DNA from: Silene latifolia
Taxonomy: Eukaryota > Streptophyta > Magnoliopsida > Caryophyllales > Caryophyllaceae
Reading direction: 5' to 3'
DNA length: 64,000 nt
NCBI RefSeq assembly: GCF_048544455.1
Contig: NC_133526.1
Location: 7,022,001-7,086,000 of the forward strand
Part shown: positions 22,591 through 33,551 of the stretch, piece after piece
Layout: every line of letters begins with the position of its first letter
Position numbering within the stretch: position 1 is the stretch's first letter
Program-made: the position numbers and the translations under genes
Notes under the pieces: model-generated
Told to the model about the DNA's origin: nothing
Seen by the model: the letters and a program-made list of their open reading frames with translations, nothing else
Databases searched by the model: none

Positions 22591-23897
22591 TGAGACTTCC
22601 AGAGACGGCTCCATATCCACTTATCCTTCTCCCACGAGGACGGTTCAGCCACGGTTGGATTGTCACCCTCAAGCAACCTATATGCCGACTTCATCGTATA
22701 CATACCGTCCCGCTTAACACACCAAAACCACGAGTCTCTCACCTGCCCCGTACTCAACCTAATGTTCCGCACTCGCTCTTGCTCAAATGGCAGCAAGTAT
22801 ATGGCGAGCTTCTACTCATCCCATTCACATCCATTCTCCAGCATCAAATCCGCAACCTTCAAGACATTTGGGTCACCAAAGCATGGTGATAGGACCCGGC
22901 CTGTTTGTGTCCCAACTATCCACGCATCCTTCCAAATATAAGTGTCCACGCCATCCCCAATTCTCCTCCGCAAGCCCAACTCCACGACCTTTCGGGCCCC
23001 CAAAATTCCCCGCCAAGTATAGCTCGGATTGTGCCCGAACCTAGCTTCAAGAAACGAATCATTTGCATAGTATTTACTTCTCATAAGTCTAGCCCATAAA
23101 CAGTCCGGAGATGTAAGCAACCTCCATGCTTGCTTTCCCAACAAAGCTTGGTTCGTTTTCAGGAAATCCCGAAACCCCATGCCCCCCAAATCCTTCGGTT
23201 TATACAGCCTTTTCCACGCCACCCATGAAATCTTACGCCTGCCATCTTCACTACCCCACCAGAATCTCGACACCAAGGCTCTCAACTCGTCACAAAAGGA
23301 AGCAGGTAATTGGAAAATACTCATAACATAAGTAGGGATAGAATTGGCCACAACCTTTATCAAGATCTCCCTACCAGCTCTCGACAATATCTTACCACGC
23401 CACCCTTGAAGACATTTGTTAAGTTTATTCCTAATAATGTCTAACACCGATTTTTTGACTTACCAATGACAGTGGGAAGCCCTAAGTAGCGGTCATGTTC
23501 CTCGACCATACGCACTCCAAGCCTCTCGGTAATGTCCAGCCTCCGTTCCTCCGATACTCCTTTACTATAGGAAACCGTCGTTTTATCTAAGTTAACAAGT
23601 TGTCCCGACGCTTGCTCATATTTCCTTAGGATGGCACTCAGCTGTTCAGCCTCCGTCACACCAGCTCGATGGAAAAATATACTGTCATCGGCAAAGAAAA
23701 GATGGGTAATTAAAAGCGCATTTGTAGCAATTCGAAAACCCCTTAGCGCATTATTTTCTACAGCTCGTCGAACTAGGCTTGATAATACCTCCGCACAAAG
23801 GATAAAGAGATACGGAGATAAAGGGTCACCTTTTCGAAGACCCCTCTCCGGTTGGAACACTTCCTTTGCCGTCCCATTTATAAGCACAGCTGACGAG
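22591..23897 (-). pseudogene. LINE ORF2 middle: reverse transcriptase and connector
   Basis: Minus-strand frames (23897-23441 and 23447-22591) encode GLRKGDPLSPYLFILCAEVL, the catalytic FADD motif in LLITHLFFADDSIFF, then LNLDKTTVSYSKG-type thumb sequence and the WRGKILSRAGREILIKVV and FWWGSEDGRRKISWVAW connector motifs common to plant L1 elements. A one-base loss in an A-run near 23455 shifts the frame between the two parts. It lies between two solo LTRs of the same family in opposite orientation. Confidence 0.85.
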
Positions 23898-26483
23898 TGT
23901 AGACACCTCGTTTCTGCACCTCCCGCAAACCACCCGGTGATGATTGGGCCGCATGTTTGGTACGCGGAACGATTTGTGACAGTTCGTAAGTTTATCGTCA
24001 AGTGATTGCTCAAACATTAATTTCTACCTCTTAGTTGTCATCTACGCGCCGATACGGCCGTTTTGACAGTAATTAGAGTACATTTGGAGTCCGGGCCTAA
24101 AACCGTCTTCATTTCCTATAACCGTCAAAACCCGAGTCAAAGAAATGTGTTTGTCTACCTAAGGTTAGGATGTCATATAATGTTGAGATTATGTCTCATT
24201 TTGAGTCACATGTAACTTCTTTGGTCTAAACTAAAAGTTTACATTACAAAATGTGCATTTCATTTAGTTAAAATGACAACCCGACCTTTAGGCCCATTTT
24301 ACGAGGTGAGAACGACTTTTTTGGGTCAGGCCTATTTCCCAGAAAGTTCTAGATCTCTTTCTTAGCTTTCCAACGCCACCGAAATCACCTTATTCCGAGT
24401 CTTGTAGAGAAAGTTCTGCCTAAAATACGACAGGCTGTCAAACGCGCTTTCTTGCGCAGGAGGAACCCGCTGAGGAAAGGACGCAGGAAGTGCTGCGCCT
24501 CTTCCAAGGGACGCAGCACCTGCTGCGCCTCTTCCTCAAGGCTTTCTTTTTGTCCAAGTTTCCGTGTTTAACCTAAGTCGGTTATTTCCGGATATTTCTC
24601 TCCATTCCATATTTCCGTCGTGTGATTAGTATAAATAGGAGCCTTCGCTCCTCATATTTTTCACGCGAGTGTCCGCTCTTCTCTTCTCCCTTTGCATTCT
24701 AGACCTTCGTTCTTAATTTTTAGCGTCTACGTGCTTGAACATTCGACCACGTAAGCTCGGATCCTTCTGAGTACCAGCCTCGTTTGCATGACCGACCAAT
24801 TTGACCAACTACACAATCAATCAACTTAATTAATCTATTCGTTTTCCTCTTACGAGGGCACTTTCATTACATTCGCGTCGAGCATCACTAATCGTAAACT
24901 TAGTTCATCTCGTTTCGTCAAACATGTAAGTCTGAGGGTGTATATTCTCTCTTTTATTATTGTATTTTACTTTTTGTATCATTAATGTAAGATTTATGTC
25001 GAAAATACCCATTAAAACCGATTTCTAAAACCTCTATTAAAACCCTTTTTACAGTTAACAGAAGGTGACCGTCGAGAAAGGACGCAGCAACTGCTGCGCC
25101 TCTTCGAAAGAGCGCAGTACCTGCTGCGCCTCTTCGTGAGGCTGCCGCAGTTCCTGCTTCCTTTCTTCTTCCTTCGTCCTCTGTAATTCGTCAAAGTTTT
25201 ATTTGTTTTCGTTTGTTTTGTTAATTCTTTGACGTAATCGCATATTAATTCACATGTATATTATTTATTCATCATTAACATGTTTAATTCATCATTAATC
25301 CGACTTAAATCCCAAGTAATTCATATTTGCGGGTTTTCGTCATTAAACTCAATCCGGGTTGTAGAAATTCAATTTGTTCATATTGAGTTTCTGGAATTCG
25401 ATCTTTGATATACTTTTCATCTGTCTTTTGTCACATCCATCATATGTTCGTCATTAATTCGTTATATTTAACCTATTTTGTTCACCCATGTTATTAATCG
25501 ATCCATTCGTTTATGTAAATAATTCGTTTAATTCCGTCTCATCCATGTTTTATTGCTTTTATGTCCATCGTTCACATGTAAATAACCTATTAATCACTTC
25601 CATCCGAGTAAATATATTAATCAATCCCTAAATCACCAATTAATATTAACGATTTGCAGTTCCGGCTTCACAGCCAGAACTCACCCTTAGAACAGACGCA
25701 ACAACTGCTGCGCCTCTTCCAAAGGGCGCAGTCCTGCTGCGCCTGTTCCAGGTTGATTTCTGTCTCTGAACTCCCGTTGTTGCTTGACCTAGTTTAATTA
25801 GCTTACGTATAATTAACTATTTATCGTATTATCGCCTACTGATTTGTTCGTTTATTTATTCTTTTAATTCTTTTATTTCTTTTTTCTTAAATTATCCGTT
25901 TTAAAGGTATTTTCGACATAAATTGCCAAATCCATTGTAATTATTGTAATTTTCATTATTGTAATTTTCCTTTATTGTATTATCGTTGTATTTTGTATCC
26001 TTTGTATGTTTTCACATATAATTGAGCATTAAATCCTACTTCGACCCAATTGTATGATAAACTAATTGTCTCACCGACTTAGCCTAATTCTCACATGTTA
26101 GGATTTAAACTTGGATGTTGCATTGCATGCATATAACCGACGATATATCGAGTACGAATAACTTCCCTAATCATTAGTAGAGGCCGCTATCGAGGCGGGC
26201 GGGATTAGGTGTTCGATCAAAAGAGCTTCCTAATACGTACCCTCACCCCTTATTCCAGATCTCTGTGAACACCCGTGTTCATTGGCATCCACGAAAGTCA
26301 TTCTAGACATAGAATGCTAAGGGTAACGATTGCTTAGTGTTCATGTCTCCACTTTATGTCTTGACATGACATGAGGTATTCGAACGGTTCCAATTTCCCA
26401 TAAAAATTGGTGACGACTCCAACACAAAATGCAAACGCTTGTTCTCTTTCTCCCAAGCGCCTCCGTGGGCCCCCGCGTCCACA
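23898..26483 (+). mobile_element. Solo LTR B2 (2.59 kb)
   Basis: The unit starts TGTAGACACCTCGTTTCTGC and ends CCCGCGTCCACA, flanked by the 5-bp duplication ACGAG (23893-23897 and 26484-26488). It is the same family as B1, in opposite orientation, inserted independently into the LINE reverse-transcriptase region. Without it and one ACGAG the LINE frame reads straight through. It contains three clusters of CTGCTGCGCCTCTTC-type words (about 24475-24535, 25080-25150, 25690-25750). It is a broken fossil with only an LTR left. Confidence 0.85.
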
Positions 26484-26488
26484 ACGAG

Positions 26489-27317
26489 ACCGTCGAAACA
26501 CATTCCATAACATGCCCCACCCAATGCCTATCAAAGTCCATCGCCCTAAGAACGCCCTCCAGGAAATCCCATTTCACTCGGTCATAGGCTTTAGCCATAT
26601 CCAGCTTGACAGCCATAGCCCCAGTCGAACTCTTCGAAAGCTTCATGTGATGAAACAGCTCAAACGCTATTAAAACATTATCCGATATAAGGCGCCCGGG
26701 GGTAAAAGCGCTTTGATTTTTCGAGACAATATCACCAAGGAAGATTTTCAACCGATTAGCTAATACTTTGGAAATTAATTTATATATGACATTGCATAAG
26801 CTAATTGGTCGAAAATCTTGAATTTTATCCGGCGCTTTTTTCTTTGGGGTTAAAACAATATGGGTATGGTTCAATTCATCCCACATGGGATCCCCTTTTA
26901 GAAAACCGATCATAGAACTTGTAACCAACGGTTTCACAATATGCCAATATGTTTGATAAAACAACCCATTCATACCATCCGGTCCCGGAGCTTTGAGCGG
27001 ATGCATTTGATTTAAAGCTTCGAGAACTTCATCCTCCTGGAAATCCCGCTACAAAATGGCATTCATGTCCTCCGTCACAAGCCCCTCCACCCCACTGAAT
27101 ATATCACCAAATTCCCGCTGCCCAGCTGCCTTGAACAGCCCTTCGAAATAGCTAGTCGCCACCCTTGAGACCGCATCTTCACCAACACGCACTACCCCCC
27201 CCCCCCATCATCCACGAGTTTCCTAATATGATTTTTTGTTCTTCGCTGCCCGGCTTGCCTATGGAAGTACCCCGTGTTTCGATCCCAATCCTTAAGCCAA
27301 AGAGCTCTCGACCTTTG
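26489..27317 (-). pseudogene. LINE ORF2 N-terminal part of reverse transcriptase
   Basis: The minus strand encodes WDRNTGYFHRQA, then after an in-frame TAG (27049-27051) KAPGPDGMNGLFYQ, DFRPISLCNVIYKLISKVLA, NQSAFTPGRLISDNV and KLDMAKAYDRVKWDF, all standard motifs of L1 reverse transcriptase. A run of C at 27188-27199 probably adds another frame slip. The right end stops at an LTR-like end at 27318. Confidence 0.85.
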
Positions 27318-27395
27318 TGTGGACGCGGGCCCACGGGGGCGCTTGGGAGAACAAGCGTTTGCATTTGTGGAGTCGCCACCAATTTTCATAATCTA
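27318..27395 (-). mobile_element. Third LTR B-like end
   Basis: TGTGGACGCGGGCCCACGGG and the following 55 bp, including GGAGTCGCCACCAATTTT, match the terminal 75 bp of solo LTRs B1 and B2; the sequence then diverges. It marks where the LINE stops. Whether it is a truncated LTR or the start of a related but divergent element cannot be settled by eye. Confidence 0.5.
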
Positions 27396-27885
27396 AATTT
27401 TTGCCATGTGGCATTGTCTACGTGGCTTTAATTGGTCATTTTAGGGTAGCCTTTTAATAATATTTATTAGATTCGTAAGATTTGGATCGGCTAATTATGA
27501 GTCGGATGGTTTTGGGCTAACTGGGGTCGACTTAACATTGGGTCAATTCTGGTTCGAGTTAGGTCTTGGTCAATCGAGTCAGATCAACCTGCGTTATAGG
27601 TCATACACCGGTAGAGTATTACGGGAAACTTTCGAATTTTGGTCAACCTTATTAGGCTAGATTAATTATGGAAGTGAGCACGCTGGGCGTTGCACTCCCT
27701 GGTACGACCCATGACCCATTTTAACACGACACAGTATTGACACGTCCCAACACGGTATGTCACGTCGTGGGCCGTGATCGGGTTGAAAATTGAGAAAAAA
27801 AGACCTTGCCTAGCCCAGGCACGGCACGAGCCATTTGGACCCGACACGTTTTGGCACCCTCAAAATACGAAGAAATAAGGCTAAA
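27396..27885. other. Repetitive intergenic DNA, no gene
   Basis: Nothing coding is visible. At 27680-27850 there are degenerate CACGACACG and GGCACGGCACGAG words of the kind found in plant low-complexity GC-rich repeats. Confidence 0.4.
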
Positions 27886-28227
27886 GCCCTGTTTGGTAAA
27901 CAACATATTAGGCGAAATTAGTAGATTTCGACTTAAATAGTAGTTTGACCAATCAATCTACTAATTTCATGTATTTGGTTAATGACATATTCAGATAGCA
28001 TATTGACCGGAATTTACTGATTTTGAATATGCTGCTATTAGCAGCATATTGTAATAGCATTGAGTTTATACATGAAAATAGTAGATTTGTCATACAATTT
28101 GCTAGTTACCAAACATGTTTTCTTAATGCTACTAATTTAATACGATGGTCAAACCTGCTACAAAAATTTGCCAACCGTAACGCTATCTGCTATCATAAAT
28201 GTGCTTTTGCCGTTTGCCAAACAGGGC
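27886..28227. mobile_element. hAT-like MITE
   Basis: Terminal inverted repeats GCCCTGTTTGGTAAAC (left) and GCCCTGTTTGGCAAAC (right, reverse complement) bound 342 bp with no coding content. The flanks share CTAAA but a clear 8-bp duplication is not visible. The interior words (AGCATATT, GTAGATTT) resemble the element at 3712-4147. Confidence 0.7.
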
Positions 28228-28492
28228 CTAAATTGGTGGATTAGCATGGGTATCCCCAAGCGCAGTACGACACGCTATGTGCCGTGCCTGGACCGCCATT
28301 TCCATATCACCGGCACGACATGCTACGAAGCCCACCTCCCCGTGTCTGGGCCATGCCATTTTCTTCTCCTAGCAGGCAGAAGAAACGGTCCAACACAACC
28401 CACTTCTATCTCTAGGCTAGATTTACTTTGCCAGGTCTAAATCAAACCACTTATCTTGATAAGCTATTCGCTCCGTTCAATATTAAAGATAT

Positions 28493-28678
28493 CACAAAAT
28501 CTCATTGAAGACGGCGATATCCGTCACAAGTTTGTGACGGATACCATTTTCTCTCACAAAATATCCATGAGAGGTGAGTGGGGAGCACATGGGGGGTGCC
28601 CCACCTTGTCCCCTCTCCCTTTTTGTGAGAGGTCTTCAGCTTGTGACGGGATTAGCCCGTCACAAGCAAGACGCTTTG
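28493..28678 (+). mobile_element. CACAAATTCTC-type MITE, copy 1 (186 bp)
   Basis: It starts CACAAAATCTCATTGAAGAC and ends with CCCGTCACAAGCAAGAC plus CGCTTTG. Flanks TAAAGATAT and GAAAGATAT match over 8 of 9 bases. Internal arms carrying ATCCGTCACAAG/CTTGTGACGG fold back. It belongs to the 9-bp-TSD family seen at 28843, 37544, 42172, 50770 and 51773. Confidence 0.75.
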
Positions 28679-28842
28679 GAAAGATATTAAGGTCGCGATT
28701 AATAATTGTCTATTTCTTTGAATAGAAATACCCAAAAAAAATAATTTGTTAACCTTTCGTCATCTCTTAGAAAGAACATTTAGGTATCAATAAACGTCTA
28801 AAATCCCTTAAACTACTCCAGTACTCCTACATTGCGATACAA

Positions 28843-29039
28843 CACAAATTCTCATTGAAGACATGACATATCCGTCACAAGCTGAAGACGGATACCATTT
28901 TACCTCACAATGTAACCACTTTTTCTCTCTCTGCAACACTATTCATGTGGTCCCCTTTCTCCACTAACCCATTTTGTTACCATTTTATCTCACAAAATAT
29001 CCGTCACAAATGATAACCCGTCACAAGGGAGACCAATTG
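28843..29039 (+). mobile_element. CACAAATTCTC-type MITE, copy 2 (197 bp)
   Basis: It starts CACAAATTCTCATTGAAGAC, ends GGGAGACCAATTG and is flanked by a perfect 9-bp duplication GCGATACAA (28834-28842, 29040-29048). A 9-bp duplication suggests Mutator-like mobilisation (inference). It lies about 300 bp upstream of DUF599 copy 3, so it may sit in that promoter. Confidence 0.85.
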
Positions 29040-29357
29040 GCGATACAATTCACATTCCACGTTGCTCACATATAAACACGTCGGTCCAAAACCCCTAATT
29101 TAATATTACTCCATCCAACTAATAAAGAATGCAAAAAAGCAACAACTACCTCGTCCCTTCATTCACATAAACACACCAAAAATACGCATCAAAACCTTAT
29201 ATTATACGAGTCCTATATATACACACAATTACACATTTACGACCCTTCTCAACTCAATGGTTCACACTTAAGAGAGCCAAACAAGAATTTTATTTGTGGG
29301 CGTAAACGTCTGTCTACCGTCAATAACAGTGAGTAATTCCGAGATAAACAGCTATAC

Positions 29358-32300
29358 ATGGAGGTAGAGCAATTAGACGCGGTATTAGTCCCGTTAGGAC
29401 TACTAGTGTTTATAATTTACCATTGTTGGCTTGTCATCGCGGTCAAGCGAAATCCTAGACATACCGTCATCGGAATCAATGCCGAATCTCGTCATCAATG
29501 GGTCTTCTCTCTTATGGCCGTACGTCTTTCTCCCCTTTCTCTTTTCTCATTTTCCGTGTTTCCGAATTTATTAGTTAGTCTTGTATAAGACGGTTTTACA
29601 ATTAGGAAGTCAGGCATTGCATTTTATTTTGTTGTTAATTACTCCGTTCCTCCGTTCCAATCACTTTGTTACTTCTCACTCAAGAATATAAATTGTAAAT
29701 AAATGATTGTGACTGAGCGAATATGTACTTTTGATGATTGTGAAGTGAGAATTGTGCGGAATTATGGTATTATTCTGGTGTAAATTACTCCTTCCGTCCC
29801 AATCACTTTGTTAGTTCTCACAAGAGACTATAAACAGTAAATAAATGATTGAGACGGAACGAATATGTAATTCTGATGATTGTGAAGTGAGAATTGTGTG
29901 AGATTGTGATATTATAATATCGAGTTTGTTAGGTTTTGTCAAAGGTTAGGGATAAAGACAGCGTTGTCTAACATGTGGCTGGAGTTGATTCTTTTCGTAC
30001 GCAATTGATGTTTTGACTTTTGACTTGACTAATTTACTCCACAAATTCTTGTTTAAGACCGTCTTAAGTTAAGATGACATTCACAAATGGTCTAAATAAT
30101 GTTAAATTGAAAAAGGGAGTTGTGAGAAGTCTTAATTTAAGACCGTCCTAAGCAAGACCTACTGAATTTATTTGTTCTACGGAATTGCTAAATTTCGCAA
30201 AATATGTGAGGTGAATTTTGAAAAAAATGAGGTAGTTGATGCTCTATCTCTCAATTTATTACTGATAATAATAATAATCCCGTAGTCTATGCTCTCGGCA
30301 TTTCGGGTTAGAGCGATGATGAAGATGTCGATAATATAGAAAACTAAATGTAGTGATTATTTCTGCTTTATCAGTTAGTGTTTTTTAGTTGTTTTTAATA
30401 TCAATGCAATGGTGTATACTTTTTGGAAGCCAATTTTCAATAGTATTTTTATCCTCCTTTTATTCGTCTCATTTGGCGTCTAGCGTCAAATGTGTCTAAT
30501 AATCCCAGCATGTTCATATTATAATCTAAATATATGTTGTAGGCATTATATATTTATATATTATGAATATAAACGATGTTAGAGTTACTAATTTTAGGCG
30601 GTAAAACAAGTTGCCTCGATATAAATCATAAATGAGAAGTCGTGGTATAATTTATGTATTACTCGTATATTTTATCACATTTTTAATTGGAACGTCAAGC
30701 GGGTGGAAGATTAGTATTTGTAACTTTGTTAATCATCTTTACATGTTTAATATAAAGGGAGCATTAAAGGAGGATTATGTGTGACACTTGGCTATGATTA
30801 ATGGATTACTAGTCATGTTTTCACTATTTGGCGTGATGAAAAGCTTCGGAATCTTGATTAATAAATTCAACATACTTTGAGCTAGATACATTTCGGAGTT
30901 AAATATTCTTTGCTGAGATGTTTTTGGTGGAATCTTAATTTACATTATAATTTAGGGATGTATACGTCTGCTTTGCTCTTTGCTGAGATGTTTTTGGTGG
31001 AATGTTTAATTTACATTATAATTTAGGGATGTATACGTCTGCTTTGCCAGCTTTAATCTTTGCTATAAATTATTTCGTAAATTAATGTAGCTAAGAGAAG
31101 AGGATGTTGGTTGAAGTTCACATGATATAGCTCCTATACCATCTTCTAAGTTTAGGCGTTCCGTGATTGATTTCATAAAGCTTATTAGAGAACACCATGA
31201 TGTTGCATACATATTCGGTTCTTGCCTTCTCCTTCTTGGTTACCATCAAAAGTGCTGAAAGAAAGAATACATACTTTTAAGGATTCCTGATTACGACAGT
31301 GTGCTTATCTGAAAAATACCGAGAAATTGATAGACAAAAGACAGAGGAAATACCGAATAATGCTGGGAAAGAGGGAGGAGAGGTAAAGAGGGAGGTTAAT
31401 AGGCTGTCTTAGAAAGGTATTAAAGTCATAAAGTCATTTAACTGTATCTGTATTTGTTAAATTTCATCTTTTATCCAACTGATTGGAATCATACTTTGAC
31501 GGAAAAGTATGGTCTGTAATCGAAAGAAATCGTATTGTGGAACATTCAAGCACAAATGCTAGGGATAGTGATCAGTAAAATTCAGAACATGATGCTATTG
31601 ATCTTGATTTTCGACATACAACATACTTTGAGTTAGAAACCTTCAGAGAGATATTTCTCGAGCATGAAAAATGTACTGTTTCCTCTGGATCATTGGTAAT
31701 GTACAGTGGCTTCATTGGCATTTACTTTTGTGTTTCGGTGTTGGTACTTTATCCTTCTATAGGAACTAGTGATAGAAGCACCTAGCAAGGTGCTTATATA
31801 TTCCTTGTTTAGTGATGGATAAATTTGACCTTTGATTGAAATAGATTGGAATAATTTATCTTCTGTTCTTTTACTCTTTCAAATCTTAGTCATCTATTTT
31901 TTCTAGAAAACTTGTCATAAAAGCACTCAAAGCTAATTAGCTAAGTATTCACCTTTTTTTGGTAGATGATGGAGATAACTAGATAAGGGTGACAATCAAA
32001 AATTGCTGCCAAGGACTTAAATTCCGTAAGGGTTTCTAATCACTAGTTCATAATTGGTAAAACCAAATCCAATAATCTGTTACTCTGTTTGAAATACAAG
32101 TAGGAAGGCCAGAAGTATCATTATAATGCGTACTCAGTGCCTCTTTTACAATGTTATAGCACATACAAATTAACGTTTAGTAACTTTCTTGGTTCACTTG
32201 GAAAATAGTCGGAGGCTTGAATTGGAGGCCTTGTGCAATCTTGTCAAATGTGTATGTGCGTGGAGAAGTAGCCTTTTGATTTTGCAGCATAAGGGGTTCA

Positions 32301-33101
32301 TTCTATCTTAAAAAAGAGAGCTTGGCTTAGTGGTGATAAACTGCAGCTAGCAGAGATTTTTATTTGTTATGTATGCTAAAAATCTGCAATGAAACTATTT
32401 GTAAAAAATAGCTGGTACTGCAAATTGAGAATGTGTGCTTTGTTGTATACAGTCGTTTCTAGTTTCTACCATGGCATAAAGCACATATATTTCGTGATAT
32501 AGTTGCAAATCTAACCTCAGAAATTGTCTAATGATTTTTCCAGGATCCCCTTAAAAATGGAGTATTGGCAGTTCAAACGCTTCGCAATAACATGATGGCA
32601 TCCACTCTTTTAGCAACGACAGCGATTACATTAAGCTCTCTAATAGGTGTTTTTGTGAGCAATACATCAAATGTTGACAATACATCGTCAAGGCTTGTCT
32701 ACGGCAACAAAAGTCCGCTTATTGCATCAGTAAAGTATTTCACGCTCATCATCTGCTTCCTTATAGCCTTTCTCTGCAATGTACAATCTATTAGATACTA
32801 TGCGCATGCAAGCTTCTTGCTTACCGTGCCTACATCACAATGTAATCGAGAAGCCATGGAGTATGCTGCTCGATGCTTGAACAGGGGAAGCTTGTTCTGG
32901 TCCTTTGGCTTGCGTGCCTTCTACTTATCTTTCCCTCTCTTTCTCTGGATCTTTGGGCCCATCCCCATGCTTGTTTGCTCCTGCGTATTGTCTGTTGTTT
33001 TTTATTTCTTGGATACCACAACCAGTTTTACGCGGCAACTTCATTCAGAGTCTTTAAAGGAGATCCCCAGCAATGGGCTTGAGTCCCCTCTGTCCGTCTG
33101 A
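29358..33101 (+). CDS. DUF599 family membrane protein, copy 3
   Basis: Exons 29358-29519 and 32544-33101 join in phase 0 (GCC|GTACGT donor, TTCCAG|GAT acceptor) to give 239 residues. Exon 1 has the same length (162 nt) as in copies 1 and 2 and starts MEVEQLDAVLVPLG. Exon 2 shows the ATTAITLSSLIGVFV, VKYFTLIICFLIAFLCN and FGPIPML segments of the family. The intron is 3.0 kb, four to five times longer than in copies 1 and 2, and carries Stowaway-like and tandem-duplicated sequence. A TATATATA-like box lies near 29212. The biochemical role is unknown. Membrane location follows from four hydrophobic segments. Confidence 0.9.
29637..29925. repeat. Two tandem Stowaway-like units of about 143 bp
   Basis: ATTACTCC(G/T)TCC...CAATCACTTTGTTA starts near 29637 and again near 29786, and both run through GTAAATAAATGATTG and GATTGTGAAGTGAGAATTGTG. 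The units are alike over most of their length, inside the DUF599-3 intron. The ends resemble the CTCCGTCCC ends of Stowaway MITEs. Confidence 0.6.
30908..31048. repeat. Tandem duplication of 70 bp in DUF599-3 intron
   Basis: CTTTGCTGAGATGTTTTTGG through GTATACGTCTGCTTTG occurs twice back to back with almost no difference. It is a recent local duplication inside the long intron and shows no gene content. Confidence 0.85.
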
Positions 33102-33212
33102 ATGACAATTTCTGATAAGTAGTTCGACCTCACTTGTATGATTGTATCTTCTATCTGTTACGTCTGTTTGCTTCATTATTTACTCGTAAATTATAGGTTA
33201 TTTATTAAGTAA

Positions 33213-33548
33213 GGGCATCAACAATAGAGGTTTGCCAACAAAGGTTTGTGTACTTTTTAGAGGTTTGTTGACAAACCTCTCTATTGTTGGGAATGGGGTT
33301 TGAGGTTCATAGATGAGAATGGTTACATATTTGTATACAGGTTTGTGGGATGACATGGCAAGTGGTGGTCCCTAAAATGTACCCAACATATGAGAGAAAA
33401 AAAATGGATAATTGAAGTGAGTCCTATAACATGAACCTTGAAAAGGTTTGTCTATTGTTATGTATAGGTTTGTTATTGGAGATGTTTGTTAATTTTGTGG
33501 TGTGTTAAGTGACAAACCTCTTTAGAGGTTCATCTATTGTGGATGCCC
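33213..33548. mobile_element. Tourist/Harbinger-type MITE (336 bp)
   Basis: The ends GGGCATCAACAATAG and, in reverse complement, GGGCATCCACAATAG form terminal inverted repeats, with the 3-bp duplication TAA on both sides (33210-33212, 33549-33551). A 3-bp TAA duplication is the PIF/Harbinger signature. Internal GGTTTGT/ACAAACC words add further fold-back. It lies 110 bp downstream of DUF599 copy 3. Confidence 0.85.
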
Positions 33549-33551
33549 TAA

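Larger units (their letters stand above)
17793..27317 (-). mobile_element. L1-type LINE, interrupted by solo LTRs
   Basis: A poly(A) tail (T-run 17793-17811 on the plus strand) marks the 3' end of a non-LTR retrotransposon on the minus strand. ORF2 pieces lie at 26489-27317 (early reverse transcriptase), 22591-23897 (rest of reverse transcriptase and connector) and 17835-18773 (zf-RVT and RNase H). Removing the inserted LTRs and one copy of each 5-bp duplication leaves about 3.1 kb with the reading frame continuous across both insertion sites. ORF1 and the endonuclease domain are absent, so the copy is 5' truncated, or its 5' part lay beyond the third LTR-like end at 27318. It carries an in-frame TAG at 27049-27051, a one-base slip in an A-run near 23455 and another frame change near 18530-18600, so it is dead. 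Confidence 0.85.

Noticed and set aside
20057-26483. The large inverted repeat as a single fold-back transposon
   Set aside because: Each arm has its own 5-bp target duplication (TTGCC and ACGAG) and the spacer is LINE sequence, so these are two separate solo LTRs.
27540-27556. TTGGGTCAATT as the LINE's right-hand target duplication
   Set aside because: Only about 10 bp match the left flank (17780-17791) and the site does not adjoin the LINE end, so it is likely chance.
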